NCBI GenBank assembly: GCA_030679985.1
Contig: JAUXSI010000027.1
Coordinates: 1 to 41,430, forward strand
Origin: Candidatus Moraniibacteriota bacterium
Lineage (GTDB): Bacteria; Patescibacteriota; Minisyncoccia; Moranbacterales; UBA2206
Direction: 5' to 3'
DNA length: 41,430 nt
A model generated the notes under the pieces. It saw nothing but the letters and a program-made list of their open reading frames with translations. It made no database searches and had not been told where the DNA came from. The translations under genes and the position numbers were made by a program. Shown here in pieces: positions 15,629 to 24,221 of this stretch; position 1 is the first letter of the stretch; each line of letters opens with the position of its first letter.

Positions 15629-16888
15629 ATGTCTAAAATAAAGAAAATTTTTGCGCGGGAAATTTTGGATTCACGGGGCAATCCGACGGTAGAGGTGGAT
15701 GTCGAGCTGGAATCGGGAGTGAAAGCGACAGCGGCTGTCCCGTCCGGCGCTTCGACGGGGACTTTCGAGGCCTTGGAATTGCGCGATGGCGACAAGAAAA
15801 GGTTCAACGGCTTGGGAGTTTTGCAGGCGGTAGAAAACGTGAATAAGAAAATCCAGCAAGCGGTGGTCGGGATGGAGGCGGAAGAGCAAATGGAAATCGA
15901 CCGAAAAATGCTGGAATTGGACGGAACGGAAAATAAGACCAATCTGGGGGCTAACGCGATTTTGGGCGTGTCGCTGGCGGTTTGCCGCGCGGCCGCGCTG
16001 GAGCAGGAACTCCCTCTGTACAAATACATCGCCAAAACTTTCAAATTTCCGGCTAAGCTGAAATTGCCGATTCCGATGTTCAATGTGATCAATGGCGGCA
16101 AACACAGCGATTCCGGACTCTCCATCCAGGAATATAAGATCGTGCCGAACGGCATCAAAACTTTCAAGGAACAGTTCCGCGCCGGCAGTGAGATTTTCCA
16201 CAAGTTGAAAGAAATTCTGGCGTCCGAAGGCCAAAGCGTGGCGGTGGGGGACGAGGGCGGGTTCGCTCCGCGCCTGGAAAGCAATTCCAAAGCTTTGGAA
16301 CTGATGAACCGGGCGATTACCGAAGCTGGCTACGCCAAGGGCAAACAAGTCAGTACCGGTATCGATGCGGCTGCCTCTTCATTTTTTGACGAGAAGGAGG
16401 GTCAATATATTTTCAAGCCGGAAAGCAACGGTATAACCCGGGAAATGCTGGTAAATATCTATAACGAATGGATCGCGAAATATAATGTCATCTCAGTGGA
16501 AGACGGCTTGAATGAAAATGATTGGGAGGGTTGGGGCGCGATGGAGAAAAAAATCGGCAAGAAAGTTATGACGATCGGGGATGATTTGCTGGTCACTAAC
16601 GTGAAAAGGCTCAAAATGGCCATCCAGGAAAAATCCTGCAACTCGGTCTTGATCAAAGTCAACCAAATCGGTTCGCTGACGGAAACAGTCGACTGTATCA
16701 AATTGGCCAAGAAAAACAAAATGAAAATCGTCATTTCCCACCGAAGCGGGGAAACCACGGATGATTTCATTTCCGATTTAGCGGTCGGAACCGGCGCGGA
16801 ATATATGAAATCCGGCTCGCTTTCCCGCGGGGAGCGCATTTGCAAATATAACCGGCTGTTGAGGATTGAAGAGGAAATAACGAAATAA
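15629..16888 (+). CDS. eno: Enolase
   Basis: Enolase interconverts 2-phosphoglycerate and phosphoenolpyruvate. The 419-residue protein has the standard motifs: AREILDSRGNPTVEVDV at the N-terminus, SGASTGTFEALELRDGD loop, GANAILGVSLAVCRAA, MFNVINGGKH, VGDEGGFAP with the catalytic Glu, metal ligands in SVEDGLNENDWEGW and GDDLLVTN, NSVLIKVNQIGSLTET (catalytic Lys), and ISHRSGETTDDFI. Length is normal. A GGA lies about eight bases upstream of the ATG. It heads a run of energy genes (gpmI, PfkB kinase, ADP-forming acetate-CoA ligase). Confidence 0.98.
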   Translation: MSKIKKIFAREILDSRGNPTVEVDVELESGVKATAAVPSGASTGTFEALELRDGDKKRFNGLGVLQAVENVNKKIQQAVVGMEAEEQMEIDRKMLELDGTENKTNLGANAILGVSLAVCRAAALEQELPLYKYIAKTFKFPAKLKLPIPMFNVINGGKHSDSGLSIQEYKIVPNGIKTFKEQFRAGSEIFHKLKEILASEGQSVAVGDEGGFAPRLESNSKALELMNRAITEAGYAKGKQVSTGIDAAASSFFDEKEGQYIFKPESNGITREMLVNIYNEWIAKYNVISVEDGLNENDWEGWGAMEKKIGKKVMTIGDDLLVTNVKRLKMAIQEKSCNSVLIKVNQIGSLTETVDCIKLAKKNKMKIVISHRSGETTDDFISDLAVGTGAEYMKSGSLSRGERICKYNRLLRIEEEITK

Positions 16889-16955
16889 ATTTTCCAATGC
16901 AGGGCCTCGGAATCTTGCAATATCCGACCGCCGTTTAAAAAATAAAAAAACCGCG

Positions 16956-16976
16956 ACCGGAAATTCAGGAACCGGT
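16956..16976. other. Hairpin between eno and gpmI
   Basis: ACCGG (16956-16960) and CCGGT (16972-16976) enclose an 11-base loop, with flanking CGCG on both sides (16952-16955 and about 16982-16985). No U-run follows. It may be a processing or pausing site in the eno-gpmI transcript. Confidence 0.35.
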
Positions 16977-17004
16977 TTATCCGCGCTAAAAAGAATATCA
17001 AAAT

Positions 17005-18561
17005 ATGAGCAACAAAAAAACACCTACGCTGCTGGTTATCTTGGACGGTTGGGGCATCGCGCCGCCATCCAAGGGCAACGCGATAACGATGGCAAAAAAA
17101 CCGGTCTTGGACCGGCTATATGAAACATATCCCTCGACCGTGCTGGGCGCGACCGGCGAGGATGTCGGTTTGGAGGACCATAAGATGAGCGGATCGGAGG
17201 CTGGCCATATGAATATCGGAGCGGGCCGGATCATTAACCAAGATTCATTATATATTTCCAACAGCATCAAAGACAAGAGTTTTTTCATAAATCCGACCTT
17301 GGTGTGCGCGATGCATCACGCGAAAAAGCACAACAGCAACCTGCATGTGATGGGACTGATGGGCAACTCGGACAGTCCGCATAGCGATCCGGAGCATTTC
17401 CGCGCAATTTTGGAACTGGCGAAGAAAAATAATATCCCGCAAGTGTATTGCCATCTGTTTACGGACGGACGTGATTCCTATCCGCGGAGCGCCCACGAGC
17501 ACCTGAAATATTACCAGAAAATAATGGCGGAGGTCGGTATCGGGAAAATCGCGACTATGAGCGGGCGGTTTTACGCGATGGACCGCGCCAAGAATTGGAA
17601 ACGGCTGACTTTGGCGTATGACGCGATAGTTTTTTTGCGCGGCGAGAAAGCCGACTCTCCCGAGGAGGCGATCGATAGCGCCTACAAAAACGGCTTGACG
17701 GACGAATATCTGCTTCCGACCGTGATCCACGAAAACGGGCGTCCGGTCGTGCGGGTCAGCGAGGATGACGCAGTCATTTTTTTCAACCTGCGGTCTGATC
17801 GGGCCAGGCAGTTCACCAAGCTTTTCGTGGCGATGAGCAAAGAAAGCATCATGGAGGACGATATGCCGATAACGGACAAGATAAAGAATTTGTATTTCGC
17901 GGCTATGACGGATTTCGGTCCGGATTTGGAAATCCACACGGCTTTTCCGGGGCATACCATCTCGGCGACTTTGCCGATGGTTCTGGGCGGCATAAGGCAA
18001 TTGTATATCGCCGAATCGGAAAAATTCGCCCACGTGACCTATTTTTTAAACGGCGGTTATGCCGATCTGGTCGACGGGGAAACGCGGGTCATGATCGAAT
18101 CACCGGTTGTCGATTCATATGCCAAGGTCCCGCAGATGTCCGCCGAACGGATAACCGATACGATCTTGCAGAGCATCCAAGATGACGAATATAACTTCAT
18201 CGCGGTCAATTATGCCAACGCGGATATGGTCGGGCATACCGGGGATATGGAGGCTACGGTGGAAGCGATCGAATTTCTGGATAAACAGATCGGCCGGTTG
18301 GCGAAAAAAATTTCGGCTTGCGGCGGCAATATGATCATTACCGCGGATCATGGCAATGCCGACGACATGGTGGATTTCGACAGCGACCAGCCGAACACTT
18401 TCCACACCAAAAATCCGGTGCCTTTCCTGCTGGTCGGGGAAAAATTCAAAAACAAAAAATTGCGCGACGGCGGCGTTCTGGGGAATATCGCTCCGACTAT
18501 CCTGGATATCCTGGGCATAGAGAAGCCGGAGTTGATGGTCAAGGACTCTTTGCTGAGATAA
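17005..18561 (+). CDS. gpmI: 2,3-bisphosphoglycerate-independent phosphoglycerate mutase
   Basis: This Mn-dependent mutase interconverts 3- and 2-phosphoglycerate. The 518-residue protein opens with LLVILDGWGIAPPSKGNAI and has the catalytic serine in SGSEAGHMNIGAGR (Ser64; the usual motif is GNSEVGHLNIGAGR). It continues with TDGRDSYPRSA, GRFYAMDRAKNWKR, FFNLRSDRARQ, ANADMVGHTGDMEAT, and the metal-binding ADHGNADDM and HTKNPVPF. Length is normal for the family. It lies 116 bases after eno in the same direction, so the two consecutive glycolytic steps are paired. No Shine-Dalgarno is seen. Confidence 0.97.
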   Translation: MSNKKTPTLLVILDGWGIAPPSKGNAITMAKKPVLDRLYETYPSTVLGATGEDVGLEDHKMSGSEAGHMNIGAGRIINQDSLYISNSIKDKSFFINPTLVCAMHHAKKHNSNLHVMGLMGNSDSPHSDPEHFRAILELAKKNNIPQVYCHLFTDGRDSYPRSAHEHLKYYQKIMAEVGIGKIATMSGRFYAMDRAKNWKRLTLAYDAIVFLRGEKADSPEEAIDSAYKNGLTDEYLLPTVIHENGRPVVRVSEDDAVIFFNLRSDRARQFTKLFVAMSKESIMEDDMPITDKIKNLYFAAMTDFGPDLEIHTAFPGHTISATLPMVLGGIRQLYIAESEKFAHVTYFLNGGYADLVDGETRVMIESPVVDSYAKVPQMSAERITDTILQSIQDDEYNFIAVNYANADMVGHTGDMEATVEAIEFLDKQIGRLAKKISACGGNMIITADHGNADDMVDFDSDQPNTFHTKNPVPFLLVGEKFKNKKLRDGGVLGNIAPTILDILGIEKPELMVKDSLLR

Positions 18562-18582
18562 TTTTTTAACGGATAATTTTTT

Positions 18583-19575
18583 ATGGACAGGATAATTTGC
18601 ATCGGTTCTTCCACTAAGGATGTCATATTTCCGATGAGCGACGGGGCCGTGACGGATACCCCGGAGGATTTGGAATGCCAGAAAAAAATAAGTTTCGAAC
18701 TGGGAGCCAAATACCAGCTTGCCGGCGGACGGCACGAGTCCATCGGTGGGTGCGCGGCCAATGTGGCTTGCGGCCTGGCGCGCCTGGGTATCGGGACTTT
18801 CTGTTGCACCCGGATGGGAAGCGACCAAGCCGGGGAATGGATCAAAGATGGGTTGGAGAAAAACGGCGTCGCGACCGATCTGGTCCAGATGGATGGGAAT
18901 TGCCGGAGCGATCTTTCATTCATCCTGGCCCATATCCCCAGTGAAGACCGGATCATTTTTTCCGACCGCGACGCGAATGAAAAATTGGAAGTGCTTCCGG
19001 ATGAGATAAGGAAGATTCCGGCGGAGTGGTTTTTTGTCAGTTCGCTCAATGGGAATGAGGATGAAAGCTGGGAAATCAAATTAGACAAGATATTGGAATT
19101 GGTCCGGGAAGGCGGCAAAAAAATGGTTTTCAATCCCGGGCAAAAAAACATCAAAAAAAACCCGCAAAAAGTGATCGAGGGAACTAAACAGGCGCAAATA
19201 TTGATAGTCAATAAGGACGAGGCGATTGAAATTGTCGAAAAATCCGGAGATTTTGACAGTGATTCGCTTAATGATGAAAGGTTTTTGGCGGAAAAATTGA
19301 ACGCTTTGGGCGCTCAAATCGTCGCTTTGACGGACGGCGCGCGCGGCGCTTGGGGATTCGATGGTAGGGAATTTTTGCATATCGCGGCAAGGAAAGAAAA
19401 AGTCGCCGATACCTTGGGCGCGGGTGACGCGTTTTCCAGCGGTTTTATCGCCGCCCAAATGAATGGCAGGAGTCTGGAAGATGGTTTGCGCTGGGGTATC
19501 GCTAACAGCAGCAGCGTCGTCAATTTCTACGGCGCTATCGAAGGGCTTTTGGACGAGAAAAAAATATTAGCTTAA
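18583..19575 (+). CDS. PfkB/ribokinase-family sugar kinase
   Basis: A member of the PfkB (ribokinase) fold family, which phosphorylates sugars, nucleosides or related alcohols. The family signatures are GGCAANVACGLARLG (residues about 53-67, substrate loop) and DTLGAGDAFSSGFIA with the catalytic Asp in GAGD near residue 285. An acidic run NKDEAIEI matches the usual N-x-x-E magnesium region. The 330-residue length is typical. It starts 21 bases after gpmI and ends 4 bases before the acetate-CoA ligase gene, so it belongs to the energy operon. Substrate cannot be told; candidates include ribose, fructose-phosphate or a nucleoside, since many CPR genomes lack a standard 6-phosphofructokinase. 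Confidence 0.88.
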   Translation: MDRIICIGSSTKDVIFPMSDGAVTDTPEDLECQKKISFELGAKYQLAGGRHESIGGCAANVACGLARLGIGTFCCTRMGSDQAGEWIKDGLEKNGVATDLVQMDGNCRSDLSFILAHIPSEDRIIFSDRDANEKLEVLPDEIRKIPAEWFFVSSLNGNEDESWEIKLDKILELVREGGKKMVFNPGQKNIKKNPQKVIEGTKQAQILIVNKDEAIEIVEKSGDFDSDSLNDERFLAEKLNALGAQIVALTDGARGAWGFDGREFLHIAARKEKVADTLGAGDAFSSGFIAAQMNGRSLEDGLRWGIANSSSVVNFYGAIEGLLDEKKILA

Positions 19576-19579
19576 AAAT

Positions 19580-21658
19580 ATGTCAAATCTGAAAAAATTA
19601 TTCAATCCCGGATCGATCGCCGTCGTCGGCGCTTCGCAAGAGTCCGGCAAAGTCGGCAATGTCATTACGAAAAACCTGCTTGAGCTGGGGTATACCGGCA
19701 AGGTTTTTTTCGTCAACCCGAAGCATGACAAAATCTATGACCAGCGAAGTTATAAGAGCCTTGGCGAGATCGCGGAAAAGATCGATCTGGCGATTATCGT
19801 TTTGCCGGCCAAGATTGTCGTGCCGGTCATTCGCGAATCCGCCGGGCGTGTAAAGAATTTCGTAGTCATTTCTGCCGGATTTTCCGAAACGGACGAGGAG
19901 GGACGGGAACGGGAAAAGGAGCTGGAGGCTTTGGCAGTGGAAAAAGAACTGAATATCCTCGGGCCGAATTGTTTGGGCTTCATAATCCCCAAGCTGAACC
20001 TGAACGCGTCTTTTGCGGGCGGGATGCCGAAGGCGGGTAATGTTTCTTTTGTGTCCCAATCCGGAGCTTTGGCGGTGGCGATTATGGATATCGCCCGTAA
20101 AGAAAATATCAAATTTTCCAATATAATTTCCGTTGGCAACAAGATGCGGATCGATGAAGCGGAAATTTTGGAATATCTGTCACAGGACGAGGGGACGAAA
20201 GTGATCGGGATGTACTTGGAAGGCATAAAAAACGGACCAAAATTCATCAGGGTGGCGCAAAAGGTTTCCAGGATCAAGCCGATAATCATCATCAAGGCCG
20301 GCAAGACTGAAAAAGCCCAACAAGCGATTTCTTCGCATACCGGCGCTTTGGCCGGCAGTGATGATATTATGGATGCGGTTTTTGAGAAAACGGGGGTTTT
20401 GCGGGCGGAGAACCTGGCGGATCTGTTCGCCTTAATCGAATTGGTTTCAAATACGCAAGCGCCGAAAACCAACCAGGTGGCGGTAGTCACCAACGCGGGC
20501 GGTCCGGGCGTCCTGACTACGGACGCTTTCGGCGGAAAAGAAATAAAACTGGGCGATCCGAATGATGGGATAAAAAATAAGTTACGGGAATTTTTGCCGG
20601 CCGAGTCGTCCGTAGCAAATCCGATCGATCTTCTGGGGGATGCGATGGAGGACAGGTATGCCCAGGCATTGGATGTCCTGGATTCGATGGAAGGGTTGGG
20701 CGCGCTGGTGTGCGTCTTGACTCCGCAAGACCAGACTCCGGTCAGCAAAATCGCGGATAGGATAATCGCTTTCAGGGATAAAACCGACAAATTAGTGGCG
20801 ACTATCTTCATCGGCGGAGAAAGGGTGGAAAGGAGCGTCGCTAAATTAAAGGAAAACGGGATTCCGAATTTTTCTTTTCCGGATCTGGCTGTGAGGGCGA
20901 TTAATGAATATTATGCCTGGAACAGGCGCAGGACCGCGGATCAGTCCGGGGCGGAAAGCGCGGAGCCGATCGTTGTCGATGCCAGTCGGCAGGAAAATAT
21001 TGCGGCGATCATCGGAAAGGCCCGGGAAGAAAAGCGGGGGGCGCTTTCATTTCCGGAAGCTCAAAAAATCATGGCGATGTATGGCATAAAAACTCCGAGC
21101 GTGACGGATATTGGGGCGGGGGATAGCTTGCCGGAAGGAATCGGGTTTCCGGCCGTGATGAAAGTCGACAGTGACAAGGTTTTACACAAGACCGATAAGC
21201 AAGGCGTGATTTTAAATATAAAGAACCGGGAGGAGTTGGAAAAGGCCTATGCGCAGATGGAAGATAATTTTCCGGGCGAGAGGTTCATCATCCAACCGAT
21301 GCTTGCGATAAAGACCGAGCTTATCGCTGGGATAAAGATCGACGGCATCTTCGGTCCGATCGTCGTCTATGGATTGGGCGGAATTTACACGGAAGTTTTC
21401 AAGATGGTCGATTTCCTGGTTTCTCCTGGCAGCATCCAGGAAGTGAAAGCTTCGCTCGCGCAAGGTAAATTAAAATTTTTATTTGAAAAGACGCGCGGCC
21501 AAGCTCCGTATGATATTGAGGGCGTTTCGAAAATCCTATTTGGCTTGTCTTTGTTGGCCCGGGAAGCGGCGGAAATAAAGGAATTGGATATAAATCCGCT
21601 ATTGGTCTATAATGACGGTAAAGAGGCCGTAGCTGTCGACGTGAAAATAATAATTTAA
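19580..21658 (+). CDS. Acetate-CoA ligase (ADP-forming), fused alpha-beta
   Basis: This enzyme converts acetyl-CoA, ADP and phosphate to acetate, CoA and ATP, a substrate-level phosphorylation typical of fermenters. The 692-residue protein fuses both subunits. The alpha half has the CoA-binding Rossmann domain (LFNPGSIAVVGAS), GPNCLGF, SFVSQSGALAVAI, and the phosphohistidine loop SSHTGALAGS (His253). The beta half is an ATP-grasp domain (from about 470) with FPAVMKVDSDKVLHKTDKQGV and the ending ELDINPLLVY. Length is normal for the fused type. It follows the PfkB gene by 4 bases. With eno and gpmI it suggests acetate as an end product. Specificity for acetate rather than another acid is inferred. 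Confidence 0.93.
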   Translation: MSNLKKLFNPGSIAVVGASQESGKVGNVITKNLLELGYTGKVFFVNPKHDKIYDQRSYKSLGEIAEKIDLAIIVLPAKIVVPVIRESAGRVKNFVVISAGFSETDEEGREREKELEALAVEKELNILGPNCLGFIIPKLNLNASFAGGMPKAGNVSFVSQSGALAVAIMDIARKENIKFSNIISVGNKMRIDEAEILEYLSQDEGTKVIGMYLEGIKNGPKFIRVAQKVSRIKPIIIIKAGKTEKAQQAISSHTGALAGSDDIMDAVFEKTGVLRAENLADLFALIELVSNTQAPKTNQVAVVTNAGGPGVLTTDAFGGKEIKLGDPNDGIKNKLREFLPAESSVANPIDLLGDAMEDRYAQALDVLDSMEGLGALVCVLTPQDQTPVSKIADRIIAFRDKTDKLVATIFIGGERVERSVAKLKENGIPNFSFPDLAVRAINEYYAWNRRRTADQSGAESAEPIVVDASRQENIAAIIGKAREEKRGALSFPEAQKIMAMYGIKTPSVTDIGAGDSLPEGIGFPAVMKVDSDKVLHKTDKQGVILNIKNREELEKAYAQMEDNFPGERFIIQPMLAIKTELIAGIKIDGIFGPIVVYGLGGIYTEVFKMVDFLVSPGSIQEVKASLAQGKLKFLFEKTRGQAPYDIEGVSKILFGLSLLAREAAEIKELDINPLLVYNDGKEAVAVDVKIII

Positions 21659-21735
21659 AATTCATCCGGTTGAATATCCGTCAGAGGCGAGTTCCGGCCA
21701 GCCGGACAGCGGATTTCAAGCGAGCATAGACAAGT

Positions 21736-22305
21736 ATGAAAAAAACATTGAAAATTTTATTGGTAGATGATGATGAGGCGATAAGGAAAATGTACGCCGA
21801 GATTTTCCATAAGGAGGGTTTCGTTGTTTTTGAAGCGGAAAACGGCGTGGATGGCTTGGATGGCGCGACCAAGAATACGCCTGATGTCATTTTTACGGGA
21901 ATCGTGATGCCTACGATGGACGGTTTTACGATGATGGAGGCTTTGAAGAAGAACGTGATGACAAGCAACATTCCAGTCGTGATTTCTTCCCATTTGGGGC
22001 GTGAAGAAGACCAGCAGCGCGCGCGGGATCTGGGAGCCAAAGCTTTTTTTATCCGGGGCTTCTATACGCCATATGAAATCGTAGAAAAGGTCCGGGCGAT
22101 ATTCGAGCTTCCGGAATACAAGATAAAATTCGCAATCAACGAATTAGATGTTGCCAAGATGGCCCGCGATTTGCGTATCAATATGGATTTCAAATGTCCG
22201 AAATGCGAGGGCGATATGGTTTTGGCTATGAAATTGGTGGATGCCAAGAATCAGGAATTTTCAGCCAAACTCGTATGTGCCGGATGCGGAAGCGGGCGCG
22301 GTTAA
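21736..22305 (+). CDS. Pseudo-receiver domain protein with zinc ribbon
   Basis: Residues 1-125 follow the CheY-like receiver fold: ILLVDDDEAIRKMYAEIF with the acidic pocket D11-D13, the VIFT-x-IVMPTMDGF strand and loop, VVISSHLG with the conserved Ser, and the GAKAFFIRGFYTPYEIVEKV end. The phospho-acceptor Asp is replaced by Gly55 (ITG-like, TGIVMP for the usual LDIMMP), and the conserved Lys is Arg107. It should not be phosphorylated in the normal way. The C-terminal part has CPKC and CAGC pairs, a probable zinc ribbon, rather than a DNA-binding output domain. It lies 77 bases after the ligase gene; no histidine kinase is nearby. Role unknown. Confidence 0.85.
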   Translation: MKKTLKILLVDDDEAIRKMYAEIFHKEGFVVFEAENGVDGLDGATKNTPDVIFTGIVMPTMDGFTMMEALKKNVMTSNIPVVISSHLGREEDQQRARDLGAKAFFIRGFYTPYEIVEKVRAIFELPEYKIKFAINELDVAKMARDLRINMDFKCPKCEGDMVLAMKLVDAKNQEFSAKLVCAGCGSGRG

Positions 22306-22422
22306 TGTTCTGGAGTTTTCGGAGCGCTCCGTCCCGGCAAAAGCGCAAATCATAAAAAATAAAAAAAAATTCGCGGAGCTCGTCCGCTCATAACTGGTCG
22401 GGCTTTGTTGTTTTGGAAAAGG

Positions 22423-23757
22423 ATGCGGAAGAAATGGGATGTTAAAACAGAATCAGGCGATCCGATCGTCGGCTTGGAAGACAATGGATTCCATCCGGTC
22501 GTTTTGCGGCTCCTGGCTAATAGGGGGATTACTGAGGCGGATGGGATGAGGAAATTTTTCGATTTAAATTATGACTCGGACGTCCATAGTCCGTTCTTGT
22601 TTTCCGATATGGAAAAGGCGATGGCCAGGATGGCACAGGCCAAGGAGAAAAAAGAAAAATTGGCGATTTTCGGCGACTATGACGCTGACGGCGTGACGGC
22701 GACGGCGCTTATGTATGAAACGCTGACAGGCCTTGGATTCACCGATGTCATTCCATATATTCCCGGCCGGCAGACCGAGGGATATGGAATGAACGAGGTT
22801 GCTATCGAATATCTGGCTAAGGAGGGCGTAAGCTTGATTATTACGGTCGATTGCGGCGTGACCAATGTGGCGCAGACCGATAAGGCTAAGAGTTTGGGTG
22901 TTGATGTGATCATAACCGACCATCATTATGTGCCGAAGGAATTGCCGCAGGCCGTAGCGATCATCAATCCGCATATGGAAAATTGCGGCTATCCTTTCGC
23001 GGACTTGGCCGGAGTCGGCGTGGCGTTCAAATTCGCCGAAGCCTTGTATCGGAAATTCGACGCAGGCAGGATCGACCAATTGAAATGGCTCTTAGATCTG
23101 GTGGTGATCGGGACGGTGGCGGATTGCGTGCCGCTGATCGGTGAAAACCGGGTGCTGGCTAAATACGGATTGGTAGTTCTGTCCAAGACCCGGCGAGCCG
23201 GACTTTTGGAGATGTTCAAAGTCGGCCGGATCGCTATTGATGAGAATAACATTCCGGACACGCAGAAAATCGGTTTCCAAATCGCCCCCAGGATAAACGC
23301 CGCCGGACGGATGGATCATGCCAGTATGGCCTATGATTTGCTGATCGAGAAAGATACGGTCAGGGCCCGTGATATGGCTTTGGAAATCGAAGATAAGAAC
23401 AAGGGCCGGCAAAAAATCACCACGGAAATCGTGCGCGAAGTGCGGGCTTTGGCGGAAAATTCCTTCAAGGAACGGAAGCTGATTTTTGCCGCTAACGAGC
23501 ATTGGCAGGTCGGTATCTTGGGTTTGATCGCCGGCCGGGTCGCGGAGGAATTCAACAAACCGACGGCGGTTTTCCAGAAACGGGAAACGGAATTCGTCGG
23601 CTCGTTCCGCAGTATCGATCAGGTCAATATCGTCAAGGTTTTGGAGCAATGTTCGGATTTGCTCATCCGTTTCGGCGGACATTCGCAGGCGGCCGGGGCG
23701 CAGGTGGCGCCTGAAAATATGGATAAATTCTATGAAAAAATGTCCGCGATCATATAA
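22423..23757 (+). CDS. recJ: RecJ exonuclease, catalytic part (ends at in-frame TAA)
   Basis: RecJ is the 5'-3' single-strand DNA exonuclease of recombination and mismatch repair. All catalytic motifs of the DHH and DHHA1 domains are present: GDYDADG (Asp85 and 87), TVDCG, DHH (166-168), VIGTVADCVPL, RINAAGRMD and GGHSQAAG. From the ATG at 22423 (GGAAAAGG just upstream; TTG at 22405 is an alternative) it has 444 residues, against about 560 for a full protein. It stops at TAA 23755-23757, after which the same frame continues with the missing C-terminal domain. So this is either a nonsense mutation, a sequencing error, or a genuine two-piece RecJ. Confidence 0.92.
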   Translation: MRKKWDVKTESGDPIVGLEDNGFHPVVLRLLANRGITEADGMRKFFDLNYDSDVHSPFLFSDMEKAMARMAQAKEKKEKLAIFGDYDADGVTATALMYETLTGLGFTDVIPYIPGRQTEGYGMNEVAIEYLAKEGVSLIITVDCGVTNVAQTDKAKSLGVDVIITDHHYVPKELPQAVAIINPHMENCGYPFADLAGVGVAFKFAEALYRKFDAGRIDQLKWLLDLVVIGTVADCVPLIGENRVLAKYGLVVLSKTRRAGLLEMFKVGRIAIDENNIPDTQKIGFQIAPRINAAGRMDHASMAYDLLIEKDTVRARDMALEIEDKNKGRQKITTEIVREVRALAENSFKERKLIFAANEHWQVGILGLIAGRVAEEFNKPTAVFQKRETEFVGSFRSIDQVNIVKVLEQCSDLLIRFGGHSQAAGAQVAPENMDKFYEKMSAII

Positions 23758-23763
23758 AAACAA

Positions 23764-24138
23764 TTGGAAAACAAAGATATCACGCCGACCATCACGATTG
23801 ATTTAGAAGTCGGACCGCAAGATGTCGATTGGGATTTGGTCGGGGCTATAAATAAATTACAACCCTTCGGCGAGGGCAATGAAGAGCCGGTTTTCCTGAT
23901 GAAAAATTTGGCTGTCGCGGATATGAAAGTCGTCGGCAATGGTAGCAAGCATTTGAAGCTGTCATTGCGCGCGCCGGACGGCCCGAAAGTTTTCGAAGCG
24001 ATCGGTTTCAGATTGGGAGAAAATGAGCTCGGATTGGAAGTCGGCGACCTGGTCGATATCGTTTTCAATTTGCAGGAAGACGAATGGAATGGCAACAAGA
24101 AAATGCAGTTGAATTTGGTGGACGTGCGGAGAAGGTAG
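23764..24138 (+). CDS. recJ: RecJ C-terminal OB domain, separated by stop codon
   Basis: This stretch is in the same frame as recJ, beginning two codons after the TAA at 23755-23757. Its sequence (ITPTITIDLEV, then INKLQPFGEGNEEPVFLMKN and a beta-rich remainder ending QLNLVDVRRR) is the RecJ OB domain that normally follows DHHA1 directly and helps bind single-stranded DNA. The only possible start close to the stop is TTG at 23764, with no Shine-Dalgarno, giving 124 residues; reinitiation or readthrough would be needed. The reading frame is otherwise intact, with no sign of decay, so the break is either very recent or tolerated. Confidence 0.8.
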   Translation: MENKDITPTITIDLEVGPQDVDWDLVGAINKLQPFGEGNEEPVFLMKNLAVADMKVVGNGSKHLKLSLRAPDGPKVFEAIGFRLGENELGLEVGDLVDIVFNLQEDEWNGNKKMQLNLVDVRRR

Positions 24139-24159
24139 GAATTATTTTCTGAAATTATA

Positions 24160-24199
24160 AAAGGGACCTTGCTGTCGACAAGAGTCCCTTTGTGTTTTT
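24160..24199. terminator. Convergent terminator between recJ and pyrD
   Basis: AAAGGGACCTTG and CAAGAGTCCCTTT form an extended hairpin (outer 8-bp stem 24160-24167 with 24184-24191, one bulged A), followed by GTGTTTTTG on the plus strand and by TTTTATAATTT on the minus strand. It can stop recJ and the minus-strand pyr operon. Confidence 0.85.
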
Positions 24200-24221
24200 G
24201 CGTAATTTCGCAAACATTTTT

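Noticed and set aside
22405-24138. Alternative genetic code to explain the recJ stop
   Set aside because: The codon is TAA. Known CPR recoding concerns TGA, and other genes in the window end normally at TAA.
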